From positions 186,001 through 250,000 of the forward strand of contig NZ_FNHG01000001.1 in the NCBI RefSeq assembly GCF_900103475.1: a stretch of 64,000 nucleotides of DNA, read 5' to 3'. Both the position numbers and the translations under genes were made by a program. Below the pieces are notes generated by a model that had not been told where the DNA came from, searched no databases, and saw only the letters and a list, made by a program, of their open reading frames with translations. This document shows, one piece after another, positions 33,407-42,814 of the stretch. The DNA is from Maricaulis salignorans. Its GTDB lineage: Bacteria; Pseudomonadota; Alphaproteobacteria; Caulobacterales; Maricaulaceae. The first letter of the stretch is position 1. Every line of letters begins with the position of its first letter.

Positions 33407-33956
33407 GCCTTGAGGGGCGATTTCGATTCAGAGACCGGCCCGCATTGGCCTGACAGCACCGTCACCCCTGTCTGGTCATCGATTTGCCGCTGTCGCGCTC
33501 GTCCGGATTTCCTGCGCCAATTCTGATCCATGTCCGCGCAAAACTCATGCCTTGCGTTGTGCGCGGCATTGGCCGCTTTCAACGCGCGGCCGGGTTTGAG
33601 TGCGCCATCAATCCGATCATAGCGCGCTGACCCAGGCGGGATAGGGCTGCCTCGATCTGCTGCTCGCTCGCACGTGCCCGACGATCCGCGCGGGTGCGGA
33701 TCCGGACGGGATCAACGTTGAACTTAAGCGCGGCCGATGATGGAGAGCGGCGCGACGGGCCCCGCTCAGCTCATGGCGCCGTTTTCACGCCTGCGCAGAG
33801 GGATCGACTATCTTTGAGTAAATTGGGGCGTTTCGCTGCAGCAACAATCTGTAAATAGTGTAACTTTATAGTTTTGAACTAGATCTGCATGACACAGGTC
33901 ATGCAAGATCCAATTATAAGCAAGCATTTCCCTAGTCGGTTGGCAGTGGATTTTGG
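33407..33956. other. Non-coding region upstream of the autotransporter locus
   Basis: About 550 bp with no gene I can support. An open minus-strand stretch at 33579-33770 has plausible codons but no start. The last 150 bp are AT-rich and contain a perfect 20-bp inverted repeat (33886-33905) followed by TATAAG (33915-33920), so the promoter of the next gene is probably here. Confidence 0.55.
33886..33905 (+). promoter_or_regulatory. 20-bp inverted-repeat operator candidate
   Basis: TGCATGAC (33886-33893), 4-bp spacer ACAG, and GTCATGCA (33898-33905) form a perfect 8-bp dyad. It covers the expected -35 zone of a promoter with -10 TATAAG at 33915-33920 and precedes the autotransporter gene by about 50 bp. 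An activator or repressor dimer could bind here; which one is unknown. Confidence 0.45.
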
Positions 33957-35501
33957 GTGCACACATACGCGCAGTTTGTGATTTGCTCCGGGGGGACGCA
34001 AAATGACGAGACTTGTCGCTATAAGACTGTGGGTTCATCAGCTCTCAGGAATCCCTCAATTTTGAGTTCAGCCGAGCGCGGCCGCAAGGATTCGCTGCTC
34101 TCGCACACAATACTGAACCGGCTGAGTTCGCTGGGGACGGTTCTGGCGGTCTCCGGGGCGCTGCTGGCGGCCGGAGCCGGACAGGCGTTGGCGCAGAGCC
34201 AGGTGGGCGATCAGATCTTTGTCCGCGGCATTGGCTTTCTCACGATCACCGAAGTCCTGGCCGACGGCGGATTTTTGGCCGGCAACCCACTGAACCTGTT
34301 TAGTGACAGCGAATACATCATCCTCGGGACCACGGATGCCGGCGTCGTTGCCGTTGGTGACATGATGATCGACCCGACGACGGGTGTGATCGCTGAAGTT
34401 ACGGCTGTTGTGCTCAACGGTTATGGCGAGCTTGAGAGCGTCACTTTCGATACGGGCAGCATGGTCAATCTTGCCAGCGAACTGGATGTCCGCGGCACCG
34501 GGCTCGCCTACTCACTGAATACGCCGACGCGCGGGCCGGGTGATTTCAATTCCGTCGCGGTGCACCGTTTCGGCGCGTCCGGCGGCAATGGGCGCCACGG
34601 CTATCCTTTCCGTGAAGCCAATAACGGTGCTGGCGGACAATCTCGCACCGCCAATACCTGGGAAGTGCCGGACACGCATGGCGATTTCGTCACGCACACC
34701 GATCTTCTGGCCGGCGTGATCGCGACCAGCCTGGGCGGCAATAGCGGCAATGGTGGTGACGGCTATGCCGGGGCGAGTGCGGCGGCGGGCGGCGCCGGCG
34801 GCGCAGGCGGCACGGTCATCCTGACCACGCGGGTCGGAAATCTCACGACCTATGACGTTCAGGCTCATGGTGTCGTGGCACAGAGCCACAGCGGCATCGG
34901 CGGCACGGGCGGCGATGTCATTTTGAGCCTGGGCTCTGGCGGAACCGGCGGAGTCGGCAATAGCGGCGGCTCGGCGACGGTCAATAATTACAGCACGATC
35001 ATCACCCATGGTGAGGGCTCGATCAGTGTGTTCGCCCAAAGCCTCGGCGGTGGCGGCGGCGTGGCCGGCAGCAGTTATGGCCTGCTCGGGGCGGCTGGCG
35101 ACGGCCATGTTGGCGGCGATAACGCCAAGGGCGCAGAGCTTGTCGTCATGGCCATGCTTGACCCGGGTGTGTCTACAGCCCTGCTCGACGGCGGAGTCGC
35201 AGCATGCAGGCTGGCGAGCTTGACGCCTATCAGGCGGTCTTCAGCGAACTCAATCCGGAGGCCCACGTCGCGGCGCTACATGGGCAGCTCACCGCGGCCA
35301 ATACGATGGCAAGCGATCTGTTCAATTGCGGCACGGTGGTCAGATCACACGATGATCAATGCGTCTGGACCCGCCTTGAGCAATCCACGCGCGACCGCGC
35401 GGCCGGCACCGAGGATTTGGGCGTGGGCTCCAATTCCACTCGCTTTAGCGGTGGGTTCCAGCAACCACTCGGCCAGGATTGGTCGCTGGCGTTCGCAATA
35501 G
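33957..35501 (+). pseudogene. Autotransporter passenger region, frameshifted away from its barrel
   Basis: The meaningful part runs to about 35203. It encodes a long charged N-terminus, a signal peptide core (TVLAVSGALLAAGAGQALAQS), and a Gly/Ala/Ser-rich passenger with repeats such as SLGGNSGNGGDGYAG, GGAGGAGGTV and SLGGGGGVAGSSYG. Near 35203 the frame is lost: the text after GGVAA turns into nonsense, while the expected beta-barrel begins in another frame at the same place. Restoring one A (GCAGCATG to GCAGCAATG) would join the two into a protein of about 744 residues. The GTG start at 33957 is uncertain; an ATG at 34003 with a strong GGGGGG ribosome site is in a different frame and stops quickly, hinting at a second lesion. 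Confidence 0.65.
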
Positions 35502-36190
35502 CGTATGAGGAAATTAGCCAGACCCCGATTGATGGCAACAGGGCGCGATCCAGTGGTCAGGGGTTCACGGCCGGTCTGGGCATGGAACGCCAGAATGCCG
35601 ACGGGTATAATTGCGGCTTCTCGATTTCCGGTGGCTGGACCTGGCTGGAAACGGCGCGCTCGGTGGCGGTCTTCGAGACCGGCAGGGGCTTGTCGGAACC
35701 CCAGACCGGGCACCTCCGGTTTGACGGGCATGTCGGAAATGTTTTCCGCAATGGCGCTTTCTTCGCCGCACCATCTCTAAACGCAGGTCTGACGGCCTTG
35801 CGCCATTATGGCCTGACGGAGACCGGTCTGGACGGACTCGGCGTCCAGGTGGTTCGCGACACCCAACTCATCGCTTCGCTCAATCCAGTCTTGCGTCTGG
35901 GTCATGTTTTCCATGAGAGTGAAACGCGCACCGGTACCGTCTCGCTGACGATGGGCGCGCGGCTCAGCTCGACCGGTCGGGTGGACATCCCGGTTCGTTT
36001 CGCTGGCGCCAGCGTCAATTCGGATGCGGCAATGATCAGTACTGTTCTCGACCGACGCGTCTATCAGCTCGGTGCTGACATCAATATCGTCGGCAATGAG
36101 AGGGTCAGCGTCAGCTTTGGCTACAATGCGGAACTCGGCGACCAAGCCAAGCATCACCGCACCGGCCCGGACCTGCGTCTGCGCTTCTGA
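35204..36190 (+). pseudogene. Autotransporter beta-barrel domain, downstream half of the frameshifted gene
   Basis: A 328-residue frame that begins ELDAYQAVFSELNPEAHVAAL, the helix-linker typical just before autotransporter barrels, and ends in alternating beta-strands with terminal Phe (GPDLRLRF). In an intact gene this barrel would insert in the outer membrane and export the passenger. There is no ribosome-binding site or signal peptide at the ATG 35204, so it is unlikely to be made as a separate protein. It should be joined to the passenger frame ending near 35203, unless the frameshift is a sequencing error. Confidence 0.7.
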
Positions 36191-36229
36191 TCACCTGGCT
36201 TTTGCTCGCGATGCCGCCGCGGCCGGGCG

Positions 36230-36334
36230 GGCGAGGTGAATGCCGAAACCGCAGGACGACATTGTCTGGGCGCGGTCGACGGTCAGCCGAACTTCGTTCG
36301 AGTCGTGCGGATCGTGCAGGGCGGGCGTCCGAGC
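36230..36334 (+). pseudogene. Fragment of a CoA-transferase gene (acetyl-CoA hydrolase/transferase family)
   Basis: About 105 bp closely resemble positions 13531-13635 inside the intact CoA-transferase gene. The frame reads GEVNAETAGRHCLGAVDGQP and then NFVRVVRIVQGGR, compared with GEVNAETAGRHYLGAVGGQP and DFVRAAQIAQGGR. Similarity stops abruptly on both sides, so this is a relic of a second copy or of a related gene. The rest of the 36191-36494 gap holds nothing else I recognise. Confidence 0.75.
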
Positions 36335-36494
36335 GAATCGATCTGGGCCGTGGAGACCGGGTTCCGTCGCCGCTTCAGGCGCATATTCTGCGCAAACGGC
36401 CATGCGACCCCTCAGTCTAGCGAGACGGGTCAAGACAGGACGCGGATCCGGTCTGCCTCGGAAGTCAGCGCCGTGGGCCCCACTCATGCGCGGC

Positions 36495-37919
36495 TCAGCT
36501 GGCGTCCTCTTCCCGAAAGCCGGTGCGCCCGACATCGCCCCACTGCGCGGGCGTGGAGCTGAAATGCTTGATGAGCCCCGTCAGACGCCAGAAATTGTTG
36601 AGCTGGCGATAGCCAAAATTTTCGAGCACGGCCGTCCAGGCCAGACTGAGCAATTGCCTGGCTGTGGTGGGGCGTTCGATTGAGCCCTGTTCAAGCACGA
36701 TGCTCGCCGTGCTGAGAAAAATCCCGAATCCGAACGTCAAAGCCAGATAGGCAAGGAGGAAATCGAGGTCGAGAATGCCCCATAGCGCCAGCGCCGGGAC
36801 CAGGAAATAGCCCAGGACCTCGACCACCGGTCCGAGGACATCGATGACAATCATGCTCGGCAGGGCCACCAGGCCGATCCGGCCATAGCGGGGGTTGAGG
36901 ATCATGCCGCGATGTCGCGACAGACTTTCCATCGCTCCGCGCTGCCAGCGAATACGCTGACGGGACAGGCCGCGCAGGGTCGAGGGCACTTCGGTCCAGC
37001 ACACCGGTTCGGGCAGATAGCGCATTGAATAGGGTATGCCGTCCTGCCGCAGCCGGTGGTGCAGGCGCATGATCAATTCCATATCCTCACCGACCGTCGT
37101 GACGTCGAAGCCACCAATTCCAATCACCACGCGGGTCGAGAAAACACCAAAGGCGCCCGATACGAGGGTAAGCGTGTTGGTGCGGCTCAGCGCCAGGCGG
37201 GCGAGCAGGAAGGCGCGCGTATACTCCACCGCCTGGACCCGGGCGATGAACTCCTGCGGCAGGTCGTATTGGTCGATCTGTCCGTGCTTGACCAGACAGC
37301 CATTGGCGACGCCGACCGTACCGCCGACCGCAACGACATTCTCCGACGGATCCTGGAAGGGCTGAACGGCCCGGACCAGTGCCTCGGGCTGGAGAATGGA
37401 ATCGGCATCAATGACGCAGAACAATTCGGTGCGGGTGCAGGCGAGACCGGCATTGATCGCGTCGGCCTTTCCGCCATTCTCCTTGTCGACAACACAGAGA
37501 TTGGGGTAGATCGCCGAGCGATGAATGGCGCGGATCTCGGCATGGACCAATCCGGGGATCGGCGCCCGCGGGATCTCGACCAATTCGAGCGCATCGGCCA
37601 GGCGCGTCATGGTTTCGTCGGTCGAGCCGTCATTGACGATGATGACCTGAAAGCCGGAATAGCGCAGCGACAGCAGGGAATGGGCGTTGGCGACGATGGA
37701 TTTGTCTTCGTTATAGGCGGGCACGATCAGGGTGATCGGCGGCTGATCGCCGCGCCTCAGGGCCTGCCAGGTGGCCTCGTCGTCATGGGCGTTGGCGCGG
37801 TCGCGCAATTCGCGCCACGCCGGAATCAGATAGCTGGCATAGATCAGATTCTGGATCAGGCCGACCAGAAGGACGAGCCAGGCCAGAACCAGAAGCGGGA
37901 TTTCGACCAGACCGATCAT
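36495..37919 (-). CDS. Processive family 2 glycosyltransferase (exopolysaccharide synthase)
   Basis: A 474-residue membrane glycosyltransferase. Membrane spans lie at residues about 5-30 and in three or four segments after residue 345. The GT2 core shows PAYNEDKS, NDGST (Asp97), DADS (Asp171/Asp173), GEDMEL (Asp279), and the processivity motif QRIRW (321-325). This layout resembles PgaC, HasA and NdvB-like synthases that polymerise and extrude a polysaccharide. It is the last gene of a leftward group after the HEAT-repeat, YaiO-like and Hpt-REC genes; its start overlaps the HEAT-repeat gene by 4 bp. Confidence 0.88.
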   Translation of the reverse strand: MIGLVEIPLLVLAWLVLLVGLIQNLIYASYLIPAWRELRDRANAHDDEATWQALRRGDQPPITLIVPAYNEDKSIVANAHSLLSLRYSGFQVIIVNDGSTDETMTRLADALELVEIPRAPIPGLVHAEIRAIHRSAIYPNLCVVDKENGGKADAINAGLACTRTELFCVIDADSILQPEALVRAVQPFQDPSENVVAVGGTVGVANGCLVKHGQIDQYDLPQEFIARVQAVEYTRAFLLARLALSRTNTLTLVSGAFGVFSTRVVIGIGGFDVTTVGEDMELIMRLHHRLRQDGIPYSMRYLPEPVCWTEVPSTLRGLSRQRIRWQRGAMESLSRHRGMILNPRYGRIGLVALPSMIVIDVLGPVVEVLGYFLVPALALWGILDLDFLLAYLALTFGFGIFLSTASIVLEQGSIERPTTARQLLSLAWTAVLENFGYRQLNNFWRLTGLIKHFSSTPAQWGDVGRTGFREEDAS

Positions 37920-38992
37920 GTCGCACGACCTGAAGCGTACAGAACTTCTTCGACAATACGAATTGTCCCCGGGCCCGGATCGGGCAGGTGCCGCAGGACG
38001 GCGCGGCCGGGCGGGCCCAGTTCCGCCAGGGCCTGGGCAGCCCGGAACCTCACCGACCAGACCCGGTCGGTGATCAATGCTGTCAGGATTTCGATCAGGT
38101 CAGCGCGACGCCGCAGGCCAATCGCAAGGGCCGCACTTTCGCGCACAGCCGGCTCGGGATCTTCGGCCAGCCGCAGCAGGGCCGTTGCTCCGGCCGGGCT
38201 CACAATGCCGGCGGCGAGCAGGGCGACGCTGGACCGCACCCGTGGGGAAGCGTGGTTTGCCAGCGTTGTCAGATCGAGCCGTGTCTCCGCAGCACCGATC
38301 GCAGCGAGGCCTTCAAGGGCGCTGCGCAAACAACCTTCCATCGCTCCGGCGCCGGCGAGCGCCTCGAGCGCCGATATCGCCCGCGGCCCCTGTCGCCGCA
38401 GCGTGGTGGCGAGCAATTGCATGTCGCGAGCACGTGAGCGGTTTGTCAGGTCGACGAGATTTTCTAGCGCGATTTCGGGGTCTCGCCGGACCATTGTCCG
38501 CAGAGCGGCCAGGCGAATATGTTGATCCTCGGAGGAGAGTTGCTGACGCACCAGATCCAGTGATGACGGGGTGTCGAGATGCGAGAAAATTGCCAGGATC
38601 TGAAGTTTCTGAAGGCGCGGTGACTTGCGGTAGAGGCGCGCCAGGGCGGGTTCGATTTCCCAAACCTCCAGGAGCTGTTTCAAGCGTTGGCGCGCCTCGC
38701 CTTCGAGATTGCGGAAATAGCCGATGAGCACTGCGATGCTGGCCCGCACGACGCGATGCTGGAGTTTGGGCAGCATGGCTGGCGCAATCTCCACCCGTGA
38801 GGCAAGGAGATTGCGTATGTTGGCGCTGAGCGCATCGGCACAAGCCTGTTCGCGCTCGCGGCCGAGGTCGCGCAGACTGCGCAGAGCCGCCAACGCCAGC
38901 AGGGCCAACACGGAAAGGCTCACGAGAACAAGGCTGGCGACCCAGATTGCGGTCAGCAGAACCGTGTCAGAATTGGTAGCTGATTGAAACAC
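37916..38992 (-). CDS. Membrane-anchored HEAT-repeat protein
   Basis: A 358-residue protein with one N-terminal membrane span (LLTAIWVASLVLVSLSVLALL) and then helical HEAT/armadillo-type repeats through the rest (HLDTPSSLDLVRQQLSSED, LAALRTMVRRDPEIALENLV, LLRLAEDPEPAVRESAALAIG). Such solenoids usually bind partner proteins. The frame is open to 39229, but the GTG at 38992 has GGAAGG 6 nt upstream and overlaps the YaiO-like gene by 26 bp. By position it may act as an accessory or scaffold of the adjacent glycosyltransferase; no known Pga or Bcs subunit matches. Confidence 0.75.
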   Translation of the reverse strand: MFQSATNSDTVLLTAIWVASLVLVSLSVLALLALAALRSLRDLGREREQACADALSANIRNLLASRVEIAPAMLPKLQHRVVRASIAVLIGYFRNLEGEARQRLKQLLEVWEIEPALARLYRKSPRLQKLQILAIFSHLDTPSSLDLVRQQLSSEDQHIRLAALRTMVRRDPEIALENLVDLTNRSRARDMQLLATTLRRQGPRAISALEALAGAGAMEGCLRSALEGLAAIGAAETRLDLTTLANHASPRVRSSVALLAAGIVSPAGATALLRLAEDPEPAVRESAALAIGLRRRADLIEILTALITDRVWSVRFRAAQALAELGPPGRAVLRHLPDPGPGTIRIVEEVLYASGRAT

Positions 38993-40070
38993 TGCACGCC
39001 TTCCGGATGTAGGAATTCTCACGGTCATCGCGTGCGCAGTCGAGACGGATTTGCCGGTTCTCGTCGAAGCGGTAACGGACGCCAGCAAACAGGCTGCGTG
39101 TGTTGACGGTAACACCGGCATCGGTCTCAGGCGCATCGGCCATGCCGAGGCTGAAAGTGGCGCGCTCGCCAAGCTCGTAGGATCCGCGCAGCAAGGCGCC
39201 GTAACTGGCGTCCTCGCCCGCATCCGCAATGGCGATGACCTGGGTTTCCAGACTATAGCCCTCCCAGAACATCCCGATCCCTAGCGAAGCGGATTCCACG
39301 GTGACCGCGTTGTACTGATCGCGTCGAAGCCCCAGCGTGGTCCGAACGGCCGGGAGGTCCGTTGAAGGAGGCACCCAGCGCCGGCCTATGGTTATTCCGA
39401 GGCTCTGTTCGGGACGGAAAACATTGCCTGGACCCAGATCAGCACTGCCTTCCACATCCCAATCCTCATCGATGCGGTAGGTGAAGCGAAGGCCCAGGCT
39501 GTCATTGCGCAGACCAAAACGGTCATAGGTATCGGTGCGAATGCCGGCAGAGAACCGCGGCGCAATCCAGGTCAGCTGCGAGAAAGCCTGGGTCCAGTTA
39601 CTGTTGGCAGAGCGTGAGAAGCTGCTGACACCCATTCCCATATCAAGACGGAGCCGCATTTCGGTTCCGGTGGTGCCGGCGTCGAGCCGCGCAAGCCCGT
39701 CCCGAGCCTCCGCCAGATCCGGGTCCAGCGCCAGCGCGGCGCGAAATGCGGTTTCAGCGTCGTCATTCCGGCCCTGATAATAGGCCAGGGATCCACGTAC
39801 CGCTTCCAGTTCAGGATTGCCTGGAAAGGCTCGCTCCAATTCGGCGAGTTCGCGTTCGGCACTCTGATAATCATGGCTCCAGGCGAGGACACGAACGCGC
39901 ATCACCCGGGCCTCATACCCGGACGGTTCCGGTGAGGTTCCAACACGTGCCAGAGCGGCGGAATAGTCGCCTTGATCGGAAAGCCGCCAGACATCGGCAC
40001 GCCAATCCCCGGTCTCCGCGGGTACGGCCTGCAGGGCCAGCAGGATGGCTGTTACTGTCTCAACGAGCAT
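38967..40070 (-). CDS. YaiO/PgaA-like TPR plus outer-membrane beta-barrel protein
   Basis: A 367-residue exported protein: a signal peptide (MLVETVTAILLALQAVPA), TPR-like helices at residues 20-130 (DYQSAERELAELERAFPGNP; YYQGRNDDAETAFRAALALD), then a beta-barrel with a terminal Phe (ACSVSISYQF), as in the YaiO family. It could be the outer-membrane exit pore for the polysaccharide made by the adjacent synthase, like PgaA. The ATG at 40070 is used because it starts the signal peptide; it overlaps the regulator gene by 11 bp. Confidence 0.8.
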   Translation of the reverse strand: MLVETVTAILLALQAVPAETGDWRADVWRLSDQGDYSAALARVGTSPEPSGYEARVMRVRVLAWSHDYQSAERELAELERAFPGNPELEAVRGSLAYYQGRNDDAETAFRAALALDPDLAEARDGLARLDAGTTGTEMRLRLDMGMGVSSFSRSANSNWTQAFSQLTWIAPRFSAGIRTDTYDRFGLRNDSLGLRFTYRIDEDWDVEGSADLGPGNVFRPEQSLGITIGRRWVPPSTDLPAVRTTLGLRRDQYNAVTVESASLGIGMFWEGYSLETQVIAIADAGEDASYGALLRGSYELGERATFSLGMADAPETDAGVTVNTRSLFAGVRYRFDENRQIRLDCARDDRENSYIRKACSVSISYQF

Positions 40071-41211
40071 CGGCGCGCTCCAGAATTCGCAGCCCGCGCA
40101 GAACAACTTCGTCCGGATTGAACGGTTTGGTGATGAAGTCGGTCACGCCCCGTCGCAGAAAAGCAAGAGATTCATCGGCCCCGCCCCGCGCCGTCAGAAT
40201 AATGACCGGAATACTCCGGGTTTGCGGATTGCTCTTGAGGCGGTGGAGCACGGCACTGCCATCAAGGCCCGGCATCATCCGGTCGAGCACGAGCAGGTCG
40301 AATTTCTCATTGGCGACCATCTCCAGCGCGGTTTCGCCGTCTGCGGCCTCCGACACCAGACACCCGGAATTGCGAAATCCGTCGCGGAGCAATTGCAGGA
40401 CCAGAGGGTCGTCATCGATCAGCAAGACGGAGGTGCGCGAATTGTCCAGCCGTTCGCGGATTGTCCGGACGAGCGCGACCGGATCGACCGGCTTGACGAG
40501 GTAATCCACCGCGCCGGCCTGAATCGCCCGCAGGACGGAATCCGGGGCGGCATTGGCCGTCAGCATCACCACGCCCATATCCCGTGTCATGCCATCGCGA
40601 TGCAAGGCTTCGATCAAATCAAGTCCGCGCAGATTCGGAAGTCCGTCATCAAGGAGAAGAACATCGGGGGTCAGGCGGCGCACGGCCGCGACGACTTCGT
40701 CGCCGTCATGCACTGTGTGGACATCGATCTCATCGCCGAACATGTCACCGATCAGGGCCGCGAATACGACGTCATCCTCGGCAATCAGGACGCGCCGTTG
40801 GCGGGGGGCATGTCTGGCTGGCGCAGATGCTTCGACGGGCGCTGCGTTGCTGAAATCGGGTGTCGTTTGGCTGGCGTGCTTGCCTGCGACGACTTCGCCC
40901 AGATAAAGGCTCAGCACCTGTACGGCGTTGATCGACTCCGTGATCGCCTCGGGACCGGCGAGCAGCAGTCTCTCCGCTGTCTTGGCCAGCCGGCTGATTT
41001 CTGGAAACCCGAAGGTGCCACCTGACCCGGCCAACTGGTGCGTGTCGTGCGTGAGCGCATCGAGCTGGGTCTGATCGGCATTGCCGCCGGCAAGGTCGGC
41101 AATATTGCGATCCAGCTCAAGCCGGGTCGCAGCTGCACGCTCGAGGAATTCCGACAGGGCATGCTGCCACCGCTCGTGCAGCGGTGATAAATCTGGCTTG
41201 CCATTGGCCAA
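40060..41211 (-). CDS. Hpt-REC-REC phosphorelay protein
   Basis: A 383-residue signalling protein. Residues about 15-115 are an Hpt domain with phospho-acceptor His58 (THQLAGSGG). Two receiver domains follow: one with IAEDD and DVLLLDDGLPN (near residues 141-255), and one with LIDDDP, LLVLDRMMPGLDG and TKPF (near 265-380). There is no DNA-binding or enzyme output domain. The start is a TTG at 41211 supported by GGAG 8 nt upstream; an ATG nearby is out of frame. It heads the leftward group with the YaiO-like, HEAT and GT2 genes, so it probably passes a signal to that machine. Confidence 0.85.
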   Translation of the reverse strand: MANGKPDLSPLHERWQHALSEFLERAAATRLELDRNIADLAGGNADQTQLDALTHDTHQLAGSGGTFGFPEISRLAKTAERLLLAGPEAITESINAVQVLSLYLGEVVAGKHASQTTPDFSNAAPVEASAPARHAPRQRRVLIAEDDVVFAALIGDMFGDEIDVHTVHDGDEVVAAVRRLTPDVLLLDDGLPNLRGLDLIEALHRDGMTRDMGVVMLTANAAPDSVLRAIQAGAVDYLVKPVDPVALVRTIRERLDNSRTSVLLIDDDPLVLQLLRDGFRNSGCLVSEAADGETALEMVANEKFDLLVLDRMMPGLDGSAVLHRLKSNPQTRSIPVIILTARGGADESLAFLRRGVTDFITKPFNPDEVVLRGLRILERADAR

Positions 41212-41443
41212 TGAGAAATCTCCAACATTTGACCTGCCACATGGATGGCCGGGCGATCATGCTTCAGGCTTGGTCTAGCTGACCGCGGGTTGTCGCCGGG
41301 GAGTGCGACAATCTCCCGGGTCACCACTCGCATTGCGTGTAATTATGGACTTGCGGGAAGTCTTATCCTGTCAGGGGGCAGGCACAAGGTCTTACTTTGA
41401 GATGTCGTGTGTCTGCAAGACTGCTAACCGGGTTGGATGCGAC

Positions 41444-42664
41444 TCAGGGCTCATTCCTTATGAGCGCCGGGTCTGCTTGCTGGAACAATCCGTGGATCGC
41501 GGCACCGTCATAACTGTCATAGCCATTGAGCATCGGCTCCACCTCGTCCAGCGTCAGGAATAATGCCGGCAGGTCACCACGAAAACTGACCCGTGATGCC
41601 GGCGCGGTCACCGTGTGGCTGTAACGGAAGGCGGGCTCATCTACCGTGCCGGCCACGGTCTCGGCGCGCAAGTGTACTTCCTGAACGGAACCAGATTGTG
41701 AAATCTGAAGCTGGCCCTGCGGTGCGGGCCGGTAGACCTGAAGGTGCTCATCCTCAAGCGGCCCGGTTTCAAGTGCGATGACGACCGGCAACTCGTGCGC
41801 CTCGCCCCAGATCAGGGATGGTTGAGCTGCAGACAGGATAGACGCCGGCGCCGTCCTATACGCCATGACCGTGAGACGCGCGGCTCGTTCGCGAACGCTG
41901 CTCAGGGCCTCCGGTCCGCCGGGGACCAGCGGGAGCCAGAACGGTATGACGATGTCGACATCGGCACCATAAGTCTCGCTCAAAGCAATCACGGATTGTG
42001 CCCAGCGCTCGAGCATGTCCTCCGGCGCCAGCGCATAATCGGGTAGAAGATAGGGTTCGATATCGTATTGCAGCCCGTCCAGCGGTGTTGCTGGGTGGTC
42101 GAGATTGTATTGCCGGATCGCGAGAGCGCGACCGCGCGCGTACTGCAGGCCGGCGGCTGTGACCATTTCCGGGTCGCCCTCGACCGCTGACACGCCAATT
42201 CCGCTGGCATGGGCAATGCTGATCAGGCGTTCCAGCGCGGGCGACGCGTCGACCCGACCCTCCACGATCGGTATCGAAATAAAGACGTGATCAATCCCCT
42301 GGGCCATCGCCGACAGAACAAAGGCTTCAGGGTCCTGGCGCCAGGATCCGCTATGCCAGGCCCAGGCGCCACGTTGGAGATCCCGGTCGACTGGTCGGGC
42401 GTCGCGCGTGAGATCGAGGTCCGGCGCCGAGCTGCCGGGAGGTGTTTGCGAGACGCAGCCGTCTTGAATGGCGTCGGCGCGCAGATACTCGACAGCATTC
42501 TCCCCGACCGGACGCACATAGACATGGATGGCCGATACGCAAGCGGGCCGGGAGCTGGACAGTGGCGAGGTCCAGATTGGCTCTTCCGCATACGCCGGTG
42601 CGACCGCTGCGAGACACAGGCCGAGCAGGATACGGAGCGCGACTGGGGGATGGGGGGAGAGCAT
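41444..42664 (-). CDS. Exported TIM-barrel-like (glycoside hydrolase-like) protein
   Basis: A 406-residue protein with a signal peptide (ALRILLGLCLAAVAPAYA). The middle suggests a (beta/alpha)8 fold of a glycoside-hydrolase-like group: GAWAWHSGSWRQDPEAFV, IDHVFISIPIVEG, a candidate acid pair in DGLQYDIEPYLLPDY, and VDIVIPFWLPLV. I do not recognise a named family. Just downstream is the Hpt-REC operon, and the divergent neighbour is a polysaccharide deacetylase, recalling the hydrolase plus deacetylase pairing in PgaB or PelA. It likely trims or anchors an exopolysaccharide (inference). Confidence 0.6.
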   Translation of the reverse strand: MLSPHPPVALRILLGLCLAAVAPAYAEEPIWTSPLSSSRPACVSAIHVYVRPVGENAVEYLRADAIQDGCVSQTPPGSSAPDLDLTRDARPVDRDLQRGAWAWHSGSWRQDPEAFVLSAMAQGIDHVFISIPIVEGRVDASPALERLISIAHASGIGVSAVEGDPEMVTAAGLQYARGRALAIRQYNLDHPATPLDGLQYDIEPYLLPDYALAPEDMLERWAQSVIALSETYGADVDIVIPFWLPLVPGGPEALSSVRERAARLTVMAYRTAPASILSAAQPSLIWGEAHELPVVIALETGPLEDEHLQVYRPAPQGQLQISQSGSVQEVHLRAETVAGTVDEPAFRYSHTVTAPASRVSFRGDLPALFLTLDEVEPMLNGYDSYDGAAIHGLFQQADPALIRNEP

Positions 42665-42814
42665 TGCGGGAAATCTGTCCTTGGTCCTTGGCAGCGGTGG
42701 CCGTAACGAAAATGGATTGCGGATCGGATGGGCGTCACCGTGCGCTGCCATCAAAACTGCAAAGTAAGGTCTTGCGGGCCTATTAAAGGACGCGCGAGGA
42801 TATCGAGGGACGTT

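Noticed and set aside
33579-33770. A minus-strand open stretch with codon-like sequence (AALKFNVDPVRIRTRAD)
   Set aside because: There is no start codon, ribosome-binding site or recognised domain, and it stops at both ends after about 63 codons; such frames are common by chance at this GC content.
41368-41385. CTGTCAG-N4-CAGGCAC, a Pho-box-like repeat between the Hpt-REC and TIM-barrel genes
   Set aside because: It is on the plus strand, more than 1.4 kb from the next plus-strand gene, the second half-site matches only 5 of 7, and no -10 follows at the spacing seen at the other two sites.
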